A program made the translations under genes and the position numbers. The notes beneath the pieces are model-generated. The model was not told the DNA's origin and searched no databases. It worked only from the letters and a program-made list of their open reading frames with translations. This document shows positions 6,786 through 13,587 of a DNA stretch of 19,869 nucleotides, one piece after another. Location: the NCBI GenBank assembly GCA_024400915.1, contig JAKSLX010000036.1, forward strand, positions 1-19,869, given 5' to 3'. Position 1 is the stretch's first letter; each line of letters begins with the position of its first letter. Origin of the DNA: Treponema sp. Its GTDB lineage: Bacteria; Spirochaetota; Spirochaetia; Treponematales; Treponemataceae.

Positions 6786-8507
6786 ATGGGAGTGAGTGCA
6801 GCAGTTTTTGAATCTGCCGGAAAGCGTACAGAACATTATATTCCTGGTGCATATAGCCGTGGAAACAATGTTTCATCGCCTAATGGCGTAAATGCCGGAA
6901 ATCTTTGTATTCTCGGATGTGCAACCGGTGGAAAGCCTCGTGATCTTCTTGAATTCGGCTCTCTGTCCGAAGCTCAGGATGTTTTGAAAAGTGGAGATCT
7001 TCTTAATGCTATTGGTTATGCGTTTAAGGGTTCTCCAGATTATGTTCCATCTTCAGTGATGGCAATGAGAGTAAATCCTGGAACTCAGGGAACTCTCACA
7101 ATGAAGTCAGGTGAAACTCCAATGATTGAAATTTCATCTGCCGATTATGGAGCTCATGTTAACCAGATTAAAGTTAAGGTTGATACAGGAACTCTTGCCG
7201 GCTCAAAGAAACTTTCGGTTTCATTTCAGGAGAATACAACTGTTGTTGACAATATCATACGCAAGTCAATGCAGATTATGGCTGCCGATGGAGAAAATGG
7301 AACTGTAACTGTAACAACAACTGGCATTTCGCTTCAGACTACAGTTGAAGATGAAGTTGTTTCGGAAGAGTTCCTTTTTGAAGATTATCCTACAGTAAAT
7401 GACTTGGTTGCTCGTATTAACGACACTGACTTCTTTGTTGCAACAATGCTTGATACAAACATTGATGCTCTTTCTACAGAACTTGATACAGTTGCTTCAA
7501 AGGATATTTCGTCAGCTCCGGTAGACCTTTGCTCTAACTTTGCTGCTTTCTGCGAAGAACTTGAAAAGATTCAGTTTTTTGATGAAATAAAAATTCTATC
7601 TGAGAATTCACGTGTAATGGTAGATAATATGCCTTTCACTTATTTCACAGGCGGAACTACAACAAAATCAGCATCAACATCTGACTGGGGATTGGCTCTT
7701 GCTGAGCTTGAAACAAAGGATATTCAGATTATTACTACAATTGAATCAAGTCCTGAAATTCATTCCCTTATTAAGGATCACTGTACAACAATGAGTTCTA
7801 CAGTAAACCGTAAGGAAAGATCGGCATGGCTTGGCGGTCCCTTAAATGAATCTGATGATGATGCAATGGCAAATGCAAGGGCATTGAATAGCTCCCTTAT
7901 TTCTTATGTATGTGATACTGCATTCGTAAGTAATCCGTTTACAGGGGCAAAAGAAAAGGTTGCAGGCTCTATCTTTGCAGTTATGTTAGCCGGAATGGAA
8001 AGTTCCATGGCTGTTAATATGGCTCTTACAAACAAGACGCTTAATGTACTTGGATTTGCAAAGACAAGAACTGTTACAAATATGAACAACCTTATTAAGG
8101 CTGGTGTCGTTGTTTGTCAGCCTTCTCCAGACGATCCAACAAATTATGTATGTATCCGTTCCATCACAACTTATCAGAAGGATGATCTTATCGCCAATGA
8201 ACGTTCTATGACACGTGAAGCAATGTACATGGATCGTGATTTGCGTAACCGTTATGGAATTGGTATCGGAATGCCTGGAAATATGCCTGTTTCTGTAATC
8301 AAGCAGACTTTGATTGAGACTGCTAAGGAATGGGCAGCATCTGGCTATATCATTCCATCGGATGATGGACAGAATGTATGGGATATCAAGGTTGTAAGGA
8401 AAGGTGATAAGGATTGTATTCAGTACAGTCGCTATCTTACTGCTCCGGTTAACTTTGTATTTATTACTGCAAACAACTATGTATATACAAGTTCAACAGA
8501 ACTTTAA
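6786..8507 (+). CDS. Tail sheath protein
   Basis: A 573-residue protein with an AAGGAG site before the ATG. The N-terminus carries a typical sheath opening (EHYIPGAYSRGN...) and an early beta domain (NLCILGCATGGKPRD). A variable insertion spans about 105-240. The conserved C-terminal half includes RSAWLGGP, DTAFVSNPFTGAKEKV, AGSIFAVMLAGM, and the late KAGVVVCQPSPDD and VCIRSITTYQKDD segments, followed by DLRNRYGIGIGM. Sheath subunits stack round the tube and contract to drive it through the host envelope. The adjacent tube and chaperone genes confirm the call. Length is within the usual range for sheath proteins. Confidence 0.92.
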   Translation: MGVSAAVFESAGKRTEHYIPGAYSRGNNVSSPNGVNAGNLCILGCATGGKPRDLLEFGSLSEAQDVLKSGDLLNAIGYAFKGSPDYVPSSVMAMRVNPGTQGTLTMKSGETPMIEISSADYGAHVNQIKVKVDTGTLAGSKKLSVSFQENTTVVDNIIRKSMQIMAADGENGTVTVTTTGISLQTTVEDEVVSEEFLFEDYPTVNDLVARINDTDFFVATMLDTNIDALSTELDTVASKDISSAPVDLCSNFAAFCEELEKIQFFDEIKILSENSRVMVDNMPFTYFTGGTTTKSASTSDWGLALAELETKDIQIITTIESSPEIHSLIKDHCTTMSSTVNRKERSAWLGGPLNESDDDAMANARALNSSLISYVCDTAFVSNPFTGAKEKVAGSIFAVMLAGMESSMAVNMALTNKTLNVLGFAKTRTVTNMNNLIKAGVVVCQPSPDDPTNYVCIRSITTYQKDDLIANERSMTREAMYMDRDLRNRYGIGIGMPGNMPVSVIKQTLIETAKEWAASGYIIPSDDGQNVWDIKVVRKGDKDCIQYSRYLTAPVNFVFITANNYVYTSSTEL

Positions 8508-8520
8508 CGAGGAGTGAGAA

Positions 8521-9033
8521 ATGGAAGTTTACGAAAATAATGTCGGATCAAATGTATTTTCCATCGGTTTCAGAACAGAATTGCGTGTAGGTGATACAGC
8601 TTCTTCTGCTCAGACTGTTGGATTTGTTGATTCCGCAAACTTTACAAAGAACATTCAGACACAGGAAGCAAGATGTATCAATTCTCTTTTTGCTGCATCC
8701 ATTGATCCACAGGCAATTTCTTGCTCAGGTCAGCTTTCTGGATTCCTTGCCGTTAAGGATGTGTTCAAGGGTGGTATTCAGCTCAACGGTGGTGGAAAAG
8801 TTTCACTTGCATCGTTCAATCCATCTACAGCCGATTACAAGCAGGGAAAGGTAATGAGCAAATTCAAGCATCTTTACCTTTTTGACACAAATAATGATGT
8901 TGTTGTAGCAACTCTTGACGGTGTTATCGCAACATCTTTTGCCCTTGCAGTTCAGGGTGGAACTTATACAAAGGCAAATGTGTCGGTTGCTGCAATCGAC
9001 ATGGATATCGGTGACGAATTCAAGGTTGAATAG
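8521..9033 (+). CDS. Tail tube protein
   Basis: A 170-residue, mostly beta protein with a strong GAGGAGTGAG site, placed 13 bases after the sheath gene. Alternating strands with glycine and serine turns ([32 protein letters not shown]) and a C-terminal run ([15 protein letters not shown]) fit the beta-sandwich tube fold that stacks as hexameric rings. No precise family name is claimed. The sheath-tube-chaperone-tape measure order is the usual one in contractile tails and is the strongest evidence. Confidence 0.8.
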
Positions 9034-9070
9034 TTAAAAACTCAATGATTCCAGAGAAAGGAGAAAAAAT

Positions 9071-9583
9071 ATGGAACTCAAGACTTTGCCAAAGGCAGAA
9101 ACAGAAACACTTAGCGAACTTCAGAAAACAGACTTGTTCAATTCAATTGTATTGGGCAAGGATGTTACTGAAAAACTCGAAACTTCAAGGGGAGTTTTTG
9201 AAGTGAAATTCCCTAGACTTAAAGATCTTGAAGTCATTTCAAGGGTTACTGCTTTGAGACTGAAAGGCATTTCCGTTGAATCGTTCGATGCAAATTCCTA
9301 TGCGTTGATTCAGCAGATTGCCTACCTTGATGTTGTAGTAGTATCAGGTCCAGCATGGTACGAAAATGCAAAGAAGGAAGTTCAGGGATTTTCTTTCGGG
9401 GATATTCCTAGTCAGAAATTCCTTCAGGAGGTATACGCTAAGGCGTTAGAGTTTCAGCTCAAAGTGCAGGGAATGCTTGAATCAGAACCAGAAGAAAGAG
9501 AAAGTGCTGGAACGGATTCCGTTTCCAACGATAAAGATACTTCTGGCTCAGGCTTGTTTGACGGCTTGTCCGGTAACAGCTGA
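9071..9583 (+). CDS. Tail assembly chaperone, G-like frame
   Basis: A 170-residue protein with AAAGGAG upstream of the ATG. It lies between the tube and tape measure genes, where contractile- and long-tailed phages encode the assembly chaperone. The body (VFEVKFPRLKDLEVISRVTALRLKG to about residue 130) is helical and globular. The last 35 residues (SEPEERESAGTDSVSNDKD...) are acidic and disordered. Protein-like sequence resumes past the stop in the +1 frame, as in the G/GT arrangement. The protein would coat the tape measure during tail assembly and be absent from the mature virion. Confidence 0.7.
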   Translation: MELKTLPKAETETLSELQKTDLFNSIVLGKDVTEKLETSRGVFEVKFPRLKDLEVISRVTALRLKGISVESFDANSYALIQQIAYLDVVVVSGPAWYENAKKEVQGFSFGDIPSQKFLQEVYAKALEFQLKVQGMLESEPEERESAGTDSVSNDKDTSGSGLFDGLSGNS

Positions 9584-9758
9584 TTATCAGGATCTTGACT
9601 GGGCAGAGATAGTGTATGATTTTTCTATGAATTTCACTCCTGATTCTGCTCGGTCAGGTTATTTCAAAATTAAAGAACAGGAAAAAAACAAGGCTTCTAA
9701 GGATGATTTGCGTATGGCAGGATATTCTGAAGAAGATATTGCGAAAGGAAGATTTTAG
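9477..9758 (+). CDS. Tail assembly chaperone, T-like frame (probably made by +1/-2 frameshift)
   Basis: An open frame overlapping the G-like gene by 107 bases. Its only initiator before the overlap ends is TTG at 9477, with AGGGA close upstream. The first 30 or so codons read like noise. From about 9570 it becomes protein-like: TADYQDLDWAEIVYDFSMNF and then SKDDLRMAGYSEEDIAKGRF, a small helical domain typical of T extensions. It is +1 (equivalently -2) relative to the upstream frame and stops two bases before the tape measure ATG. Most likely it is translated as a fusion by programmed frameshifting. I could not identify a convincing slip site. Confidence 0.55.
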   Translation: MNQNQKKEKVLERIPFPTIKILLAQACLTACPVTADYQDLDWAEIVYDFSMNFTPDSARSGYFKIKEQEKNKASKDDLRMAGYSEEDIAKGRF

Positions 9759-9760
9759 TT

Positions 9761-11782
9761 ATGGCTCAGACTATTGGAATGAACTTTGTTTTGACTGGAG
9801 ATAATACTCAGTTAAAACAGACAATAAATGAAACAAGGGCTCTTTTAGGCGGTCCTATTGCATCATCTAATTCAGGTTCTCCCATATCTGCTTCATCGGC
9901 TAATACTAATTCATCCACTGGTATAAGTGAATCTAATGCCAGTGGATTCCTTTCAAATTCAAATACAATGGAAATTCAAAAGGGAATTCTTGAAGAATTA
10001 AGATCCCTTTCAACATATTTTATCCGTGGTAACGGAAATCAAGTTTTAAGACAAAGCACACAGCAGCAGCAAGCACAATCAAAAACAGATGCCGATAAGA
10101 TGAAAGAAACTATGAAAACAGTTATCGGAACTGCCGCTCTTGCTGCCGTAAATGGAATGATTGCTTATGATACCGGCTCAATCCGTGTAAAAATGGCTGA
10201 ATATAAGGGCGATTACTTCGGAAGCGAGATAGCAAAAAACAATAGGACAGCCGGAGCAATTACAGCCGGAACATCATTCATCCCTGCGTTAACAGGGATT
10301 GTCGGTACAATTTTCGGACAGCCACTTGTAGGTGTAGCTATAGGCAAGGCGATACAAGGTGCTGTTGATTCAGTTGTTAAAACAGGAACAGAAAACAAGA
10401 ATGTTCACATTGAAGAACAGCAGTTGCTTTCTGAATCATACAAGGCGAGATTAAAACTTAATGATGAAAGCCTTGCAATGTATGGTGGCGATACTATTAC
10501 TCGAAATTCTGCAAGAACAAATGCAGGGTTCTCGAATGCAATATCTGCTGCATTCCTTGGAAGATCTATGGGAACAGGTATGGAACTGGATGAATTTCAA
10601 AGCCTTGCCAATCAGTTCTCAAGATATGGAGTAACTGACTATTACAAAGCCGGAGACCTTGCAAGGGCATCTGCATTAACTCAGTCGTTTACAGGTGCTG
10701 ATGCTACTGATTTCTTGGGATTACAGTCTAGGCTTGGAAAGAATTCAACCGGAGCTATAGCTTCCATGAATGCAGCATACAGTGCAAGTCTTGCATCTGG
10801 TCTTGGGAAAGGACAGTTTAGTGAATTCCTTAATGGACTTCAGAGTGCCGTTGAAGATGGAATTTCTAACGGCTTTATCCGTTCTACTGAAGATGTTTCA
10901 AAGACAATGGTTATGTTCTCAAAGCTCTCAGGAAATGATCCAACCTTACAGGGTGAGTATGGTTTCAAGATGCTCAGACAGATGGATAACGGACTTAAGA
11001 ATGCAACCAATCTCTCTAGTACTTCTCATTTAATGGCTTTCCAGGCATTGCGTGGTCTTAACGATGGTAAACAGGGCGTAGCTCATATTGAGGGACAGGA
11101 TGCTCTCAATACACTTGCCTATATGGAAGGTGGATTAAATCAGAAAAACTTTGGAGCAATTAGCAAAAGGTTTAAGGCTCAATATGGCGATGATGTCATG
11201 GAAAATGTACTCGCAATTAAGGAATTATACGGTCTTAATTATAACGGTGCAATGAAAGTCTATGAGATGCAGAATAGAGCCGCAGAAGGTAAAATAGTAA
11301 CTGATGATGAAATTAAAAGTGTAATGGCTAATTCTGAGTTCAACTCGGATCAGAAGAACATGGTCAATTACCTAAATGACATAAAATATAATACTAGCAT
11401 CCTTGGAGAAGGTGCTTTCAGAAAATACCTTGAAGGACTTGCTGGTATTGATGAAAAATACAGCAAGAATAAGGAGGTTTATGAAAGAGTTGGAGTTCAT
11501 TCAGGAGTTGAGCTTAATGAATCTGCGATAGATGCCCTTTCTGCATATAAATCAAGTGCAAGTGTTCCGAAATTGATGCAATTCTCACAGATTCAAGCCG
11601 GTTTGAATGATCCAAGGATAGCTGAAGAAGTTGCCAGAAGATTGAATGAATTTAATAGTTATGGAGAAAAATCTCAAATGGATGCTTTCTTGGGTAATCT
11701 AGCAATGGTAATCGAAAATGCAATGAAAAATGGATTCTCAGCTGCTGAATTGAAAACAGTTTTTGAAACTGGAGAGTACTAA
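9761..11782 (+). CDS. Tape measure protein
   Basis: A 673-residue protein directly after the chaperone frames, with AAGGAAG upstream. It opens with a tape-measure-like N-terminus (IGMNFVLTGDNTQLKQTINE). A Ser/Asn-rich linker follows (about 36-68), then helices, a short Gln run near 101-104, and two hydrophobic segments (about 119-135 and 164-206) that could enter the host membrane. The remaining two thirds is predicted helical with many Ala, Gln and Leu residues. The protein sets tail length and is probably ejected on infection. At about 0.15 nm per residue the tail would be roughly 100 nm, a general rule rather than a measurement. No lytic domain is visible. Confidence 0.75.
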   Translation: MAQTIGMNFVLTGDNTQLKQTINETRALLGGPIASSNSGSPISASSANTNSSTGISESNASGFLSNSNTMEIQKGILEELRSLSTYFIRGNGNQVLRQSTQQQQAQSKTDADKMKETMKTVIGTAALAAVNGMIAYDTGSIRVKMAEYKGDYFGSEIAKNNRTAGAITAGTSFIPALTGIVGTIFGQPLVGVAIGKAIQGAVDSVVKTGTENKNVHIEEQQLLSESYKARLKLNDESLAMYGGDTITRNSARTNAGFSNAISAAFLGRSMGTGMELDEFQSLANQFSRYGVTDYYKAGDLARASALTQSFTGADATDFLGLQSRLGKNSTGAIASMNAAYSASLASGLGKGQFSEFLNGLQSAVEDGISNGFIRSTEDVSKTMVMFSKLSGNDPTLQGEYGFKMLRQMDNGLKNATNLSSTSHLMAFQALRGLNDGKQGVAHIEGQDALNTLAYMEGGLNQKNFGAISKRFKAQYGDDVMENVLAIKELYGLNYNGAMKVYEMQNRAAEGKIVTDDEIKSVMANSEFNSDQKNMVNYLNDIKYNTSILGEGAFRKYLEGLAGIDEKYSKNKEVYERVGVHSGVELNESAIDALSAYKSSASVPKLMQFSQIQAGLNDPRIAEEVARRLNEFNSYGEKSQMDAFLGNLAMVIENAMKNGFSAAELKTVFETGEY

Positions 11783-11836
11783 AAAAAAGGGAAAACTTAT
11801 CGTTATGGGTTATTATAGATTTTGAAGGGGAGAAAA

Positions 11837-13429
11837 ATGGCAAAGATAGAGAAGATTGACATAAACAAAGAAATGAAGAAAAGGGCAGTTTACAACCAGC
11901 ATCCAACTACTGAAGGCTTGTTCTGGCAGGACAGGGGCAAGATGTTTGGTGCTGATTCTTCATTCGTTGATCCTTTTACTCTTTCTGACAATGCTTTTGG
12001 AAAGATTAGGACAGTATCAAGAATTCAATATGGTGGAGTTTCATGCAAGGTATTGAGAGCCATTGCCCAGAAAGCATGGGTAATAAATACATGCATCAAC
12101 CATATTCAGAAGAAAGCAAGACCATTTTTCAAGCCGGCAACTGACAGAAATTCTCGTGGATTTATCATTGAGAAGAAAGATGTTGATTTAACAAAGAAAA
12201 AGACTGTAAGGGATAAGAAAGCCGATGAAATAAGGGATTTTCTTCTCAATACCGGAAGTTATGAGGATGCTGACAGAGATGATTTTGTTAAGTACTGCAA
12301 TAAACTTCTAAGAGACCTTCTTACACTAGACCAGATTTCAACTGAAGTTCAGTACAACAAGCTTAAGAAACCTTGTGCTTTTTTTGCCGTTGATGCAGGA
12401 ACAATTGAAAGGGTAATGCCTTTAACTCAGGAAGAACTTAAAGCAAACATCAATCCGGACAATTACAAGTATCTACAGATAATTGAGGGAGCTCCATCTG
12501 CTGCTTATACAACTGACAACATGATTTTCGATTTTGAAAATCCTAGAACTGACATTTACCATTCAATGTACGGATATTCCTATGTAGAGCAGGCTGTAGA
12601 CCTTATTACAAGCGTTATCAATACATTTGCCTACAATATGGGCAACTTCACTGAAAACAAGATTCCAAAGGGTATTTTTCTTGTAAATGGTGATGCTGAT
12701 GAAGATGAAATTGACACAATGACTGATTACATTGCAGAAATAATGTCAGGCGGACCAGCTAACCAGTGGAGAATTCCTGTAATTCCTAGTGGTGGAAAGG
12801 ATAATACGATTGAGTGGAAGGAAATAAACGGAAAGAACCGTGAAATGGAATTTCAGGCTTGGCTTGATTACCTTACATCTGGAGTTGTTGCGATGTTCGG
12901 TTGCTCGATGGATGAACTCGGATTGCAGTCTCAGAAGTCACAGGCGATGTTTGAGAACGGTGGTTCTTCAAGAATTGCAGCAAGCAAGAGCCTTATTCTT
13001 GGTGACATCCTTTCATTCCTTGAATCTTACATCAACAAGATTGTCAAGAAAATTGATCCTGACTACAGGTTTGAATTTGTAGGATATGAACTTACTGATC
13101 CAAAGGCTGAAGCAGACTTGATAAAGACAAAGGTTGAAAGTGTTCAGACATTGAATGAAGCAAGGGTTGCACTTGGACTCGATGCCCTTGAAGCAGAATG
13201 GGCAGACATCCCGCTTAACTCTCAAGCCGTTCAGTTGTATCAGGCTGCAAAGGCAAATGAAGATGCCGGTGGCGGTGAAGAAGGCGGGGAAGAAGATTGG
13301 CAGGGTTACGGTGATGAAGGTGAAGAAACATCTGCTGAAAATACTGAAGAAGAAGATGTTTATATTCCTGGAGATAATGAAGAAGAAGCAACAGAAAAAA
13401 GCATAAATAAATCACTGTTTATGATTTGA
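11837..13429 (+). CDS. Portal protein
   Basis: A start at ATG 11837 is chosen because GAAGGGGAG lies directly upstream, giving 530 residues; a TTG at 11822 lies upstream of that site. Features of HK97/SPP1-type portals include the helix after VINTCINHIQKKARPFF, the MYGYSYVEQAVDLI segment and the crown-proximal GVVAMFGCSMDELGLQSQKS. The last 75 residues are highly acidic (GGGEEGGEEDW...) and end in EKSINKSLFMI. The portal is the dodecameric DNA gate and nucleates head assembly. It follows the tape measure by 54 bases, with no terminase gene before it, which is an unusual order. It is followed by promoter B and terminator B. Confidence 0.88.
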   Translation: MAKIEKIDINKEMKKRAVYNQHPTTEGLFWQDRGKMFGADSSFVDPFTLSDNAFGKIRTVSRIQYGGVSCKVLRAIAQKAWVINTCINHIQKKARPFFKPATDRNSRGFIIEKKDVDLTKKKTVRDKKADEIRDFLLNTGSYEDADRDDFVKYCNKLLRDLLTLDQISTEVQYNKLKKPCAFFAVDAGTIERVMPLTQEELKANINPDNYKYLQIIEGAPSAAYTTDNMIFDFENPRTDIYHSMYGYSYVEQAVDLITSVINTFAYNMGNFTENKIPKGIFLVNGDADEDEIDTMTDYIAEIMSGGPANQWRIPVIPSGGKDNTIEWKEINGKNREMEFQAWLDYLTSGVVAMFGCSMDELGLQSQKSQAMFENGGSSRIAASKSLILGDILSFLESYINKIVKKIDPDYRFEFVGYELTDPKAEADLIKTKVESVQTLNEARVALGLDALEAEWADIPLNSQAVQLYQAAKANEDAGGGEEGGEEDWQGYGDEGEETSAENTEEEDVYIPGDNEEEATEKSINKSLFMI

Positions 13430-13443
13430 TGTTTTCCTAAAAC

Positions 13444-13472
13444 TTGACAATATATGGAGTAGTCCATATAAT
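13444..13472 (+). promoter_or_regulatory. Consensus sigma70 promoter-like element B
   Basis: TTGACA (13444-13449) and TATAAT (13467-13472) are perfect consensus hexamers with a 17-bp spacer. The predicted start is near 13479, where AACATT begins. A perfect inverted repeat lies in the spacer and overlaps the -10. A strong terminator follows about 35 bases after the start, before the protease gene. A promoter this strong just ahead of a terminator suggests either a short RNA or control by terminator readthrough. Confidence 0.65.
13451..13470. promoter_or_regulatory. Palindromic operator-like site in promoter B
   Basis: TATATGGA (13451-13458) and TCCATATA (13463-13470) form perfect 8-bp inverted arms separated by GTAG. 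The site fills the promoter spacer and overlaps the first four bases of the -10 box. A bound dimeric regulator would therefore block or remodel polymerase binding. It lies upstream of the predicted start, so it acts as DNA rather than as an RNA hairpin. The cognate regulator is not encoded in the window. Confidence 0.5.
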
Positions 13473-13515
13473 GAAAACAACATTGTAAGATTATTTTTTT
13501 AGATATGCTTGTAAC

Positions 13516-13556
13516 AAGGCAGTCATTGGATTTTTTCCACTGACTGCCTTTTTTTT
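13516..13556 (+). terminator. Rho-independent terminator B
   Basis: AAGGCAGTCA (13516-13525) pairs with TGACTGCCTT (13541-13550). An inner TGGA/TCCA stem (13527-13530 with 13536-13539) closes a T-rich loop. The outer stem runs into eight T residues (13549-13556). This is a strong intrinsic terminator at the end of the portal gene and just after promoter B. The protease gene starts 32 bases beyond it. Confidence 0.88.
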
Positions 13557-13587
13557 ATTTAAATTTTCTTTTTTTGGGTGAGAGAGA

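Noticed and set aside
11805..11825. Six-codon frame (MGYYRF) between tape measure and portal
   Set aside because: No ribosome binding site at proper spacing and too short to support; its end overlaps the portal ribosome binding site by chance.
11822..11836. TTG start extending the portal by five residues
   Set aside because: The GAAGGGGAG ribosome binding site would lie inside the extension; ATG 11837 is ideally placed behind it.
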